A stretch of 49,538 nucleotides of DNA from Euzebya sp. (GTDB lineage: Bacteria; Actinomycetota; Nitriliruptoria; Euzebyales; Euzebyaceae), in the NCBI RefSeq assembly GCF_964222135.1, contig NZ_CAXQBR010000101.1, forward strand, positions 1-49,538. The letters run 5' to 3'. The position numbers were made by a program, and so were the translations under genes. The notes beneath the pieces were generated by a model. It was not told the origin of the DNA and ran no database searches. It saw only the letters and a list, made by a program, of their open reading frames with translations. Positions 1-7,421 of the stretch are shown one piece after another (position 1 is the first letter of the stretch; the number at the start of each line of letters is the position of its first letter).

Positions 1-1
1 C

Positions 2-178
2 GCCGCCCGCAGCGTCGCCGGCCCGACCCCGCGCCTGCGACCGGCCCTGCCCGACATCCCCCCCGCGGTCGTCGAGGCGGCCGCGGTCGCCAGCCGCCGC
101 CTGGGCCACCGGGGTGGCCACCGCGCCGGCGCCCGCGGCGGCCAGGTCGCCGACCTCCGGAGAGGAGCCAGCGCGTGA
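2..178 (+). CDS. C-terminal end of an unrecognised protein (5' end outside window)
   Basis: An open frame enters from the left edge and ends at TGA 176-178, overlapping the GTG start of the next gene as GTGA. That is the coupling style used throughout this operon. About 58 residues are visible, with a PALPDIPPAVVEAAAVASRR segment and then a Gly/Arg/Ala-rich tail. I cannot assign a family. By position it should belong to the same aromatic meta-cleavage operon, where a semialdehyde dehydrogenase or ring-cleavage enzyme is common, but the tail does not prove that. Confidence 0.5.
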   Translation, partial: AARSVAGPTPRLRPALPDIPPAVVEAAAVASRRLGHRGGHRAGARGGQVADLRRGASA

Positions 179-975
179 GCCGCGACGCCACCGACCCCGA
201 CGCCCTGGACGAGGTGGCCGCCCGGCTGCACCGCGCCATGGTCGAGCGCACCCCCATCCCCCCGCTGACCGGAGGGGGCGCGGACCTCGACGTCGACGAC
301 GCCTACCGGATCCAGCAGGGCCTCGTCCGCCGGATCCTCGCGGCCGACGGCGGCCGCGTCGTCGGCTACAAGCTGGGGCTGACCTCCACGCCGATGCAGG
401 AGATGCTGGGCGTCGACCAGCCGGACTACGCCCCGGTCCTGAGCTCGATGGTCCACGACGACGGCCACACGATCGCGCTCGACCGGCTGATCGCCCCGCG
501 GGTGGAGGCCGAGATCGCCCTGGTGCTCGACCAGCCGCTCCGCGGCCCCGGCGTGACGGCCATGCAGGCGTGGCGTGCCGTCGGCGGTGCGGTCGCCGCC
601 ATCGAGGTGGTCGACAGCCGGATCGCCGACTGGCAGATCGGGCTCGTCGACACCATCGCGGACCTCGCCAGCTCGGGGGCGACGGTCCTCAGCCCGCGGG
701 TCGTGCCGATCGACGGGTGGGACCCCCGGCTGGTCGGGATGGCCATCAGCCGCGACGGCGTGGTCGAGGGGACCGGCGCCGGTGCGGCCGCCCTCGGCAA
801 CCCCGTCGCCGCCGTCGCGTGGCTCGCGAACACCCTGGCCCCCTACGACGTCGAGCTCGAGGCCGGTTGGTTCGTCATGACCGGGTCGCTGCACCGCGCG
901 TTCGCCGTGGCGCCGGGCGACACCGTCCGCGCCGACTTCGACCGGCTCGGCCCGGTCACCGCCCACTTCGCGTAG
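175..975 (+). CDS. dmpE: 2-oxopent-4-enoate hydratase (MhpD/DmpE family)
   Basis: 266 aa. It belongs to the fumarylacetoacetate-hydrolase-like hydratase/decarboxylase family and would hydrate 2-hydroxypenta-2,4-dienoate to 4-hydroxy-2-oxovalerate in the cytoplasm. Family motifs visible: GYKLGLTS near residue 63, a divalent-metal-binding acidic stretch around RVEAEIALVL (about 109-118), and a VDT-IAD-ASSG block after DSRIADWQ, typical of the hydratase rather than the decarboxylase branch. The GTG start is supported by a strong purine-rich site (GGAGAGGAG, 158-166) and the GTGA overlap with the upstream frame. It is first in an E-F-G-H-I gene order like the dmp/xyl lower pathway. Hydratase versus decarboxylase assignment is by motif and gene order only. 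Confidence 0.85.
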   Translation: MSRDATDPDALDEVAARLHRAMVERTPIPPLTGGGADLDVDDAYRIQQGLVRRILAADGGRVVGYKLGLTSTPMQEMLGVDQPDYAPVLSSMVHDDGHTIALDRLIAPRVEAEIALVLDQPLRGPGVTAMQAWRAVGGAVAAIEVVDSRIADWQIGLVDTIADLASSGATVLSPRVVPIDGWDPRLVGMAISRDGVVEGTGAGAAALGNPVAAVAWLANTLAPYDVELEAGWFVMTGSLHRAFAVAPGDTVRADFDRLGPVTAHFA

Positions 976-999
976 ATCCCACACAGACAAGGAGACGCC

Positions 1000-1902
1000 G
1001 TGCGCTGCGCCATCGTCGGGTCCGGGAACATCGGGACCGACCTCATGTACAAGCTGCTCCGGTCACCCGACCTCGAGCTGACCGCGGTGGTCGGCATCGA
1101 CCCGGACTCCGACGGCCTTGCCAAGGCCGCCGCGGCGGGGCTCGACACCAGCCACGAGGGGGCCGACTGGGTCATCGACCACGCTGACTCCCTCGACCTG
1201 GTCATCGAGGCCACCTCGGCGTGGGTGCACCGACGGAACGCGCCCCGCTACGCCGACGCGGGGCTGCGCGTCATCGACCTGACCCCCGCGAAGCTCGGCC
1301 CGCTGGTGGTGCCGCCGGTGAACGGCGACGCGCACGTCGAGGCGACGAACGTGAACCTGATCACCTGCGGCGGGCAGGCGACCGTGCCGATGGTCCACGC
1401 CGTCGCCCGCGTGGTGGACGTGCCGTACGCCGAGATCGTCTCCTCGGTCTCGTCGCGGTCCGCGGGGCCGGGCACCCGCCAGAACATCGACGAGTTCACG
1501 CAGACGACGTCGGCCGCGCTGGTCGCCGTCGGCGGGGCCGCGACGGGGAAGGCGATCATGGTCCTGAACCCGGCCGAACCGCCGATCCTGATGCGCAACA
1601 CGGTGTTCTGCGCGCTGCCCGACGACCACGACGAGGCGGCCGTGACCGCGTCGATCGTGGCGATGGTCGCAGAGGTGCAGGGCTACGTGCCCGGGTACCG
1701 GCTGAAGGCCGAGCCCGTGTACGAGCGGGACCGGTACGCGACGCCGGGCGGCGAGGTGGGGGCCAGGGTGGTCATCCTCCTCGAGGTCGAGGGGGCGGGG
1801 GACTACTTCCCGCCGTACGCCGGCAACCTCGACATCATGACCGCGGCGGCGGTCCGGGTCGGCGAGGCCATGGCCCGTGCCGGGGCGGGGGTGGCGGCGT
1901 GA
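1000..1902 (+). CDS. dmpF: acetaldehyde dehydrogenase (acetylating), DmpF/MhpF type
   Basis: 300 aa. It oxidises acetaldehyde with CoA and NAD+ to acetyl-CoA, receiving acetaldehyde channelled from the aldolase encoded next. The N-terminal Rossmann motif [12 protein letters not shown] is at residues 8-18. The catalytic cysteine lies in CGGQATVP (Cys123), and the NIDEFTQTT and [15 protein letters not shown] segments are characteristic of the family. Length is normal (about 300-315 aa). The GTG start is preceded by AAGGAG at a good distance. The stop overlaps the aldolase start (GTGA), consistent with the two enzymes forming one complex. Confidence 0.95.
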   Translation: MRCAIVGSGNIGTDLMYKLLRSPDLELTAVVGIDPDSDGLAKAAAAGLDTSHEGADWVIDHADSLDLVIEATSAWVHRRNAPRYADAGLRVIDLTPAKLGPLVVPPVNGDAHVEATNVNLITCGGQATVPMVHAVARVVDVPYAEIVSSVSSRSAGPGTRQNIDEFTQTTSAALVAVGGAATGKAIMVLNPAEPPILMRNTVFCALPDDHDEAAVTASIVAMVAEVQGYVPGYRLKAEPVYERDRYATPGGEVGARVVILLEVEGAGDYFPPYAGNLDIMTAAAVRVGEAMARAGAGVAA

Positions 1903-2930
1903 CCGGTGCGCCGGCGTTCCGGCTGACCGACTCGACCCTGCGGGACGGCTCCCACGCCGTCAGCCACCAGTTCACCGCCGAGCAGGTCCGCGGCGTCGTC
2001 GGCGCGCTCGATGCCGCCGGGGTCCCGGTGATCGAGGTCACCCACGGCGACGGGATGGGCGGGTCGTCGTTCACCTACGGGTTCAGCCACACCCCCGAGA
2101 CCGACCTGGTCCGGATCGCGGTCGAGACCGCCACGCGGGCGAAGATCGCCGTGCTGTTCGTGCCCGGCATCGGGGTGAAGGACGACCTCCGCCGCGCCGC
2201 CGAGCTCGGCGTGTCCATCGCGCGGATCGCCACGCACTGCACCGAGGCTGACATCGCGGTCCAGCACCTCGCCCTGACCAAGGAGCTCGGGATGGAGGCC
2301 GTCGGCTTCCTGATGATGGCCCACATGGTCGAGCCGGACGCGCTGGTCGAGCAGGCCAAGGTGATGGAGGCCGCCGGCGCCGACTGCGTCTACGTCGTCG
2401 ACTCGGCGGGCGCGATGACCGTGGACGCGTTCAAGCGGCGGGTCGCCGCGGTCAAGGCCGGGGTCGACGTCGAGGTGGGCGTCCACGCGCACAACAACCT
2501 GTCGCTGGCGGTCGCCAACAGCCTCGGCGCGCTCGCCGAGGGCGCTGACCAGATCGACGGGTGCACCACCGGCCTCGGCGCCGGCGCCGGGAACTGCCCC
2601 ACCGAGGTGCTGGTCGCCACCTGCGACAAGTCGGGCATCGCCACCGGCGTGGACACCTTCGCGATGATGGACGCCGCGCAGGCGCAGGTCCGGCCCCTCC
2701 GGCCCGAGATGGGGGTCATCGACGCCGACGGGCTGATGCTCGGCTACGCCGGGGTGTACGGCTCGTTCCTGCTGCACGCGAAGCGGGCCAGCGAGCGCTA
2801 CGGCGTCCCGACCCGCGACATCCTGGCCGAGCTCGGCCGTCGCGGCATGGTCGGCGGGCAGGAGGACATGATCATCGACGTCGCCCTCGGGCTGCGCCGC
2901 GACCGCGAGACCGCGGGGGCGCCGGCATGA
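1899..2930 (+). CDS. dmpG: 4-hydroxy-2-oxovalerate aldolase (DmpG/MhpE type)
   Basis: 343 aa. It cleaves 4-hydroxy-2-oxovalerate to pyruvate and acetaldehyde and partners DmpF. The N-terminus carries the HMGL-like signature [13 protein letters not shown], in which Asp16 is the expected metal ligand and His19 the expected catalytic residue. Metal-binding His residues occur in [17 protein letters not shown] Gly-rich [14 protein letters not shown] segment and the C-terminal communication domain follow. The same frame is open far upstream, but GTG 1899 is chosen because it overlaps the previous stop, gives the usual length and places the signature at the normal position. The 3' end overlaps the next gene by ATGA. 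Confidence 0.95.
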   Translation: MTGAPAFRLTDSTLRDGSHAVSHQFTAEQVRGVVGALDAAGVPVIEVTHGDGMGGSSFTYGFSHTPETDLVRIAVETATRAKIAVLFVPGIGVKDDLRRAAELGVSIARIATHCTEADIAVQHLALTKELGMEAVGFLMMAHMVEPDALVEQAKVMEAAGADCVYVVDSAGAMTVDAFKRRVAAVKAGVDVEVGVHAHNNLSLAVANSLGALAEGADQIDGCTTGLGAGAGNCPTEVLVATCDKSGIATGVDTFAMMDAAQAQVRPLRPEMGVIDADGLMLGYAGVYGSFLLHAKRASERYGVPTRDILAELGRRGMVGGQEDMIIDVALGLRRDRETAGAPA

Positions 2931-3685
2931 GCGGCGCGGATGCCCTCCCGGCCCGTCTGGCGGAGGCCATCCGGACCCGCACGGCGATCGAGCCGGATGC
3001 CGATGACCTGACCGTGGACGCGGCCTACGACCTGCAGGACGAGCTGATCGGCCTCCTCGGCCGGTCGCCCCGCGCGGCCAAGCTGGGGCTGACCAGCGTC
3101 GCCAAGCAGGAGCAGATGGGCGTCGACGAGCCTGCCCACGGCTGGCTCCTCGAGGGGTCCGAGGTCGAGGTCGGCACCGCGCTGGCCTGCGACGAGCTGA
3201 TCCAGCCGCGGTGCGAGCCGGAGATCGCCCTCCGGGTCGCACAGGAGCTGGCCGGCCCCGACGTGACCGCGAGCGATGTCCTGGCCGCCACCGACGCGGT
3301 CATGCCGGCCATCGACGTGCTGGACAGCCGCTACGCGGGCTATCGCTTCACCCTGCCGGCGGTCGTGGCGGACAACATCTCGGCCGCCCGCTACGCCCTC
3401 GGGGCACCGGTCGGTGTGGCCGGCATCGACCTGCGGCTGCTTGGGTGCGTGCTCGAGGTGGACGGGCGGTTGGTCGCCACGGCGGCCGGCGCGGCGGTGC
3501 TCGACCACCCCGCGGCCGCCGTCGCCTGGTTCGTGCGGTCCCTGCACCGCCGCGGTCGCGCCCTGGCGGCCGGCACGACCGTCCTGGCCGGGGCGCTGAC
3601 CGCCGCGGTCCCGATCGGGCCGGGCAGCGTCGTCCGGGCGACGTTCGACCGCATCGGCGCGGTGGAGCTCCGGTGCGCGCGGTGA
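2927..3685 (+). CDS. 4-oxalocrotonate decarboxylase-like protein, first of two tandem paralogues
   Basis: 252 aa, MhpD/DmpH family. It shows AAKLGLTSVAKQEQMGVDEP, the CEPEIAL metal-binding stretch, VLDSRYAGYRFTLP and VVADNISAARYALG. The VxDSRYxxFxF block is typical of the decarboxylase (DmpH) branch, which converts 2-oxohex-3-enedioate to 2-oxopent-4-enoate. It lies between dmpG and a second, better DmpH match, so it is a tandem paralogue. The N-terminal helix is shorter and lacks the V-G-x-K lead-in (it reads PRAAKLG). Its exact substrate is uncertain; it could handle a substituted analogue or be a structural partner of DmpE. ATG overlaps the dmpG stop. Confidence 0.75.
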   Translation: MSGADALPARLAEAIRTRTAIEPDADDLTVDAAYDLQDELIGLLGRSPRAAKLGLTSVAKQEQMGVDEPAHGWLLEGSEVEVGTALACDELIQPRCEPEIALRVAQELAGPDVTASDVLAATDAVMPAIDVLDSRYAGYRFTLPAVVADNISAARYALGAPVGVAGIDLRLLGCVLEVDGRLVATAAGAAVLDHPAAAVAWFVRSLHRRGRALAAGTTVLAGALTAAVPIGPGSVVRATFDRIGAVELRCAR

Positions 3686-4449
3686 CCCTCGACATCGACG
3701 CGGCCGCCGCCGAGCTGCACCGCGCCCGGCTCGGGCGGACGCCGGTCCGCCCCCTCTCCGAGCGGGTGGGGGCCTGGGACCTCGACGCCGCCTACCGCGT
3801 GCAGGCCGTCGGCATGGCGTTGCGGGAAGCTGATGGCGAGCGGGTCGTCGGCGGCAAGCTCGGCTTCACGTCGGCCGCGATGCGCCGGGCCATGGGGGTC
3901 GCGTCCCCGAACTACGGGTGGCTGACCGACGCGATGTGGCTGCGCGACGGTGTCGTCGCGCTCGACCGGTTCATCCACCCGAAGGTCGAGCCGGAGATCG
4001 CGTTCCTCCTCGGCCGCGATCTCGACGGGGCGGTGGACGTCGAGGCGGTCCTCGTCGCGACCGAGGCGGTGGCGCCGTGCCTCGAGGTCGTCGACAGCCG
4101 CTACGTCGGGTTCCGCTTCGGGGCCCTCGACAACATCGCCGACGACAGCTCGGCCGGTGGGGTGGCGCTGGGCGACCCCGTCCCGCTCGACGACATCGAC
4201 CTCCGCCTGGTCGGCGTCGTCGTCAGCGACGGCGACGAGGTCGTCCACACCGCCGCGGGCGCGGCGGCCCACGGCCACCCGGCCGCCGCCGTCGCCTGGA
4301 TGGCCGGCGCGGCCGACCAGCCGCTCCGTGCGGGTATGTGGGTGATCTCCGGCGGGCTGACCGGGCCGGTCGACCTGACTCCCGGCGCGGTGGTGACCGC
4401 AGAGTTCGACCGGCTCGGGACCGTCCGGGTCGCTGCTGAGGAGGGCTGA
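3682..4449 (+). CDS. dmpH: 2-oxo-3-hexenedioate (4-oxalocrotonate) decarboxylase, DmpH type
   Basis: 255 aa. Motifs in order: RVVGGKLGFTSAAMRRAMGV, YGWLTDAM, FIHPKVEPEIAFLL (metal-binding acidic pair), EVVDSRYVGFRFGALDNIAD and SSAGGVALG. The FIHPKVEPEIAF block is a close match to DmpH/XylI proteins. The start was chosen at GTG 3682 because it overlaps the upstream stop as GTGA; GTG 3673 would add three residues. It should decarboxylate the 2-oxo-3-hexenedioate produced by the tautomerase encoded immediately downstream, normally in complex with the DmpE hydratase. Confidence 0.8.
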   Translation: MTLDIDAAAAELHRARLGRTPVRPLSERVGAWDLDAAYRVQAVGMALREADGERVVGGKLGFTSAAMRRAMGVASPNYGWLTDAMWLRDGVVALDRFIHPKVEPEIAFLLGRDLDGAVDVEAVLVATEAVAPCLEVVDSRYVGFRFGALDNIADDSSAGGVALGDPVPLDDIDLRLVGVVVSDGDEVVHTAAGAAAHGHPAAAVAWMAGAADQPLRAGMWVISGGLTGPVDLTPGAVVTAEFDRLGTVRVAAEEG

Positions 4450-4450
4450 C

Positions 4451-4690
4451 ATGCCGCTCGTGACGATCAACCTGATGGCCGGCCGCCCGGTGGAGCGCAT
4501 CGAGGCGATGATCGCCGCGGTGTCCGAGGCGATCGCCGAGTCGCTCGACACCGACGTCGGCACCGTCCGCATCGTGGTGAACGAGATGGCGGCCCACCAG
4601 TACGGCATCGGCGGCAAGCCCTTCGGGGTCGTGCAGGCCGAGCGGGCGGCCGCCAGTGCCGCCGAGGAGCGGGGCGGCGGCCGGCCGTGA
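4451..4690 (+). CDS. dmpI: 4-oxalocrotonate tautomerase family protein
   Basis: 79 aa. Pro follows the initiator Met (MPLVTINLMAGR), giving the N-terminal catalytic proline of the tautomerase superfamily. An Arg is present at the position expected near residue 11. It should ketonise 2-hydroxymuconate. Classical enzymes are about 62 aa, so this one has a C-terminal Ala/Glu/Gly-rich tail of about 17 residues. It starts one base after the dmpH stop with a GAGGAGG ribosome-binding site inside the end of dmpH. Confidence 0.9.
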   Translation: MPLVTINLMAGRPVERIEAMIAAVSEAIAESLDTDVGTVRIVVNEMAAHQYGIGGKPFGVVQAERAAASAAEERGGGRP

Positions 4691-5067
4691 GCGTGGACGT
4701 CCGCGTCGGCCCGCTCGCCGACCTGCCCGCCGACCGGTGCATCGCCGTCGGCGACGGTCGTGCGGTCGTGGTGCGCGTGGACTCAGACGTGGTGGCGTTC
4801 GCCAACCGGTGCCTGCACAAGGACTCCCCGCTCGCCGGTGGCCGCGTGTTCGGCGGGGCGCTCACGTGCCCCCTCCACTTCTGGCGCTACGACCTGCCCG
4901 ACGGCGCACACCGGGGCGGATCCGGCCGGCTGCCGCGCTACCCCACGCGCGTGGAGGACGGCGAGGTCGTCGTCGTCCTGCCCGACCCGCCGCCGGCCAT
5001 CGGGCTCCGCGAGCAGCTGCTGGCCCGCGCCCGGGAGTGGTCGCGCGACCCTGGGGCCCGACCGTGA
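4687..5067 (+). CDS. Rieske-type [2Fe-2S] ferredoxin
   Basis: 126 aa. A single Rieske domain with ligands C42-x-H44 and C61-P-L-H64 in the usual CxH...CPxHxW layout, and no catalytic dioxygenase domain. It is therefore most likely the soluble electron carrier of a ring-hydroxylating oxygenase, or a small Rieske subunit. No oxygenase alpha subunit is in this window; one may lie upstream of position 1. GTG overlaps the tautomerase stop. An unusual basic/aromatic tail (REQLLARAREWSRD) follows the domain. Confidence 0.85.
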   Translation: MSVDVRVGPLADLPADRCIAVGDGRAVVVRVDSDVVAFANRCLHKDSPLAGGRVFGGALTCPLHFWRYDLPDGAHRGGSGRLPRYPTRVEDGEVVVVLPDPPPAIGLREQLLARAREWSRDPGARP

Positions 5068-5828
5068 GCGCGGACGGGGGGTGGGCCGTGGTCGTGGGCG
5101 CGACCGGTTCGCTCGGCTCGGCGATCACCCACCGGCTCGTCGACGCGGGCCTGGCGGTCCTCGCGGTCGCGCGCGACCGGGACCGGCTGGAGGACCTCCG
5201 GCGCGCGGCCGCGCACCCCGACCGGGTGCGGCTCTGCGTCGCCGACATCGCCGACAACGCCGCCGTCGAGGCGATCCGCTCCGCGCTAGGGGGACGCGTG
5301 CGCATGGCCGTGCTGTGCGCCGGCCTGCCCGTGAAGGGGTCGGTCGAGACGATCGACCCGGACCTGCTGGCCGTCGGCGCGCAGGTGAAGATGGCCGGCG
5401 TGGTCCGGCTGCTGCACGCGGTTCGCGACCACATGGGACGCGGGTCACGGTTCGTGGCGGTTGCCGGCACCCTCGGCCTCGAGCCCGGCCGGGACGAGGC
5501 CGGTCCAGGCGGCATCAACGCCGGGATGATCAACCTGGTGAAGCAGATCGCGAACAACCACGGTGCGGACGGGATCACGGTCCACACCGTGGTGCCCGGG
5601 CCGATGGACACCCCGCGCCTGCGGAGGATCGCGGCCACGATCGCCGCCGAGCGGGGCCTGCCGGAGGCCGACGTGTGGGCGGAGTACGAGGCGAAGGTCC
5701 CCCTCGGCCGGCTCCCCCGCGTCGAGGAGGCCGCCTGGGCCGTCGAGGTGCTGCTCGCCCCCGAGGCAGACATCCTCCACGGCACGGTCCTGCACCTGGA
5801 CGCCGGCGGTCTGCGGGCCCCGACGTAG
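5064..5828 (+). CDS. short-chain dehydrogenase/reductase-like protein with a degenerate active site
   Basis: 254 aa, last gene of the operon; GTG overlaps the ferredoxin stop. The nucleotide-binding motif VVGATGSLGSAITHRLVDAG (about 9-28) and the NAG-equivalent VLCAGLP are present, and the C-terminal GTVLHLDAGG is typical of classical SDRs. The catalytic Ser/Tyr/Lys positions are not: the strand normally ending in Ser reads FVAVAGTLG, and the YxxxK position aligns by eye to PGGIN. Fold and cofactor binding therefore look intact while ordinary SDR chemistry is doubtful. It may bind a pathway intermediate, use other residues, or be regulatory. Confidence 0.75.
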   Translation: MSADGGWAVVVGATGSLGSAITHRLVDAGLAVLAVARDRDRLEDLRRAAAHPDRVRLCVADIADNAAVEAIRSALGGRVRMAVLCAGLPVKGSVETIDPDLLAVGAQVKMAGVVRLLHAVRDHMGRGSRFVAVAGTLGLEPGRDEAGPGGINAGMINLVKQIANNHGADGITVHTVVPGPMDTPRLRRIAATIAAERGLPEADVWAEYEAKVPLGRLPRVEEAAWAVEVLLAPEADILHGTVLHLDAGGLRAPT

Positions 5829-5834
5829 CGGCCG

Positions 5835-6392
5835 TCAGCGGGGGCGGACCCCGTCGAGGAGCACGTCCACGAGCTGCTCGACGTCGACGTCGAGCCCGTA
5901 GACCATCGTGCGCCAGTGGATGGTCGAGGCGAGGGAGGAGATCGCCTGCCACCCGTCGAGGTCACGGCGGACCTCGCCGCGGGCGACCGCCCGGTCCCAG
6001 ATCACCATGAGCTGGTCGATCATCGGGCGGAACGTCCGCTCGTAGACGTCACGTGAGAACGCCGGGTCCTTGATCATCTGCCCGACCTGCTCGCCGACCG
6101 CGTCGCGGTCGAGGTGGGCCATCGAGTCGTGCAGCAGCCGGACGAGCGGGAGCAGGTCCCCCCGCAGGGTGCCGGTGTCAGGCGGGTCCGGCGGCGGGGC
6201 GCCGATCGCGACGGAGATCTCGAAGTACAGCTGCGCCTTGGTGGGCCAACGGCGGTAGAGCGCGGGCTTGCCGACGCCGGCGCGGGCCGCCACGGCCTCC
6301 ATCGTGACCGCGTCGTAGCCGACCTCGTCGCGGAGCTGGGCGGCGGCGGCCAGCAGTCGCGCGGAGATCTCGGGGTCCTGGGGGCGGGCCAT
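5835..6392 (-). CDS. TetR/AcrR family transcriptional regulator
   Basis: 185 aa, converging on the aromatic operon. The N-terminal helix-turn-helix is clear: TMEAVAARAGVGKPALYRRW (residues about 30-49), followed by a helical ligand-binding domain ending VDVLLDGVRPR. A near-perfect palindrome lies 50 bp upstream of its ATG and just ahead of a divergent lipoprotein gene, so it most likely controls itself and that gene. Control of the aromatic operon is possible, but its promoter is outside the window. The ligand is unknown. Confidence 0.9.
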   Translation of the reverse strand: MARPQDPEISARLLAAAAQLRDEVGYDAVTMEAVAARAGVGKPALYRRWPTKAQLYFEISVAIGAPPPDPPDTGTLRGDLLPLVRLLHDSMAHLDRDAVGEQVGQMIKDPAFSRDVYERTFRPMIDQLMVIWDRAVARGEVRRDLDGWQAISSLASTIHWRTMVYGLDVDVEQLVDVLLDGVRPR

Positions 6393-6441
6393 GGGCGGGT
6401 GAGTGTAGGTGGCCTCGACGAGGCCCGATCTCCACCCCAGC

Positions 6442-6466
6442 GGTTACGTACGATCGTATCGTAACC
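6442..6466. promoter_or_regulatory. TetR-type operator palindrome
   Basis: A 25-bp dyad in the TetR/lipoprotein divergent region. The outer arms GGTTACG and CGTAACC flank a perfect 10-bp inner palindrome TACGATCGTA, with one unpaired T. It is the most AT-rich part of this neighbourhood and ends 7 bp before ATG 6474. Nested dyads of this size are typical TetR-family operators, so binding should block transcription in both directions. Confidence 0.8.
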
Positions 6467-6473
6467 TGCCGAC

Positions 6474-6958
6474 ATGATGGACCTCACCCGGCGGCGCCCC
6501 ATCGCCGCGCTGCGCATGACCACCCCCTGCTGAGCGCCTGCGGCGGCAGCGACCCCGACCCCGCGGACGAGACGGCCGCGGACGATGCGGCGGCCGACGA
6601 CGCGGCAGCCGGTGCGCCCGCCGACGACGCGGCCGCGGTCAGCCCGAGCTGCACGACCGACCTGACCGTGACCACGCCCGGCGGGGAGGCGACGCTGACA
6701 TCCGCCGCCGCGGTCGACGTCGGGGCCGGTGCCGCCTACACCGCCTTCACGGCCGACTTCGACATCGACCCCGCCCAGGTCCCCTCGGGCGCGGTGACCC
6801 CACCCGACGACGGGACCCTCGCCACCATCTCGCTGACGACGTTCAACCCCGAGGGGACGGTCACGGTCACCGGGCTGGACGGCGCCCTCTGCGCCGACGT
6901 CGACTACGCCGACGACGAGAAGGCCGTCACCGGGACGATCGCCGCGGACCTGCCGTGA
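6474..6958 (+). pseudogene. small secreted lipoprotein gene interrupted by an apparent one-base frameshift
   Basis: The start region from ATG 6474 reads MMDLTRRRPIAALRMTTPC and stops at 6531-6533. The +2-shifted frame continues with a perfect lipobox LLSACGG (from 6527), an Asp/Ala-rich linker and a beta-rich domain ending GTIAADLP at 6958. No start codon exists in that second frame upstream of the lipobox. One extra base in the C5 run at 6523-6527 would join both halves (485 nt = 161 codons plus 2). It is either a genuine frameshift or a sequencing error. The mature domain (about 100 aa, two Cys) is not a family I recognise. Confidence 0.6.
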
Positions 6959-6983
6959 CCCGGCGGGCGCCCGGCCGGGCAGC

Positions 6984-7412
6984 TCAGCGCGGCAGCTGCC
7001 CGTAGACCCGGGTGGGCGTCAACCGGGCGACCAGGCGGCGGTCGTCGACCATGGCCTGGAAGAACTCCTCGGGATCCGGGTGGGGCCCCTGGACCGACTC
7101 GTAGAGCTCGAGCAGCTCGCGGCCCGGCGCGTCGCCGGGCTCGGTCGACACCGCTGACAGCTCGACGTCGCACTCCGCGGCGACGTAGGACCAGAAGTCG
7201 TCCGAGACGACGTGCAGCACCGCGAGGGGTCGGCGGCGCAGGTTGTCGGTCTTCACCCGGTCGTCGGTGAGGCTGACCCGGGCCACCCGGCCGTCGAAGC
7301 CGTAGACGACGTTCGTCGCGTGCGGGACGTCCCCCGCGGACCCCTCCGACAAGGTGACGATCACGGCCTTCGAGCGCTCGGCCAGGAACGGGACGGCGTC
7401 GCTGATCTCCAT
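6984..7412 (-). CDS. PPOX-class (F420/FMN-binding split barrel) oxidoreductase
   Basis: 142 aa. The pattern is that of actinobacterial TIGR03618-like proteins in the pyridoxamine-5-phosphate-oxidase split-barrel fold: AVIVTLSEGSAGDVPHATNV, RVARVSLTDDRVKTDNLRR and PLAVLHVVSDDFWSYVAAE. Members use F420H2 or flavin for reductions of unknown substrates. The RVKTDNLRRRP segment is where these proteins contact the cofactor phosphates. It is preceded on the same strand by an acyltransferase gene 9 bp away, so the two may be co-transcribed. Confidence 0.85.
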   Translation of the reverse strand: MEISDAVPFLAERSKAVIVTLSEGSAGDVPHATNVVYGFDGRVARVSLTDDRVKTDNLRRRPLAVLHVVSDDFWSYVAAECDVELSAVSTEPGDAPGRELLELYESVQGPHPDPEEFFQAMVDDRRLVARLTPTRVYGQLPR

Positions 7413-7421
7413 GTGGCGGGT

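Noticed and set aside
114-1187. Long Arg/Pro-rich plus-strand frame at the left end
   Set aside because: Overlaps the dmpE-like and dmpF genes in another frame and reads as low-complexity Arg/Gly/Pro sequence.
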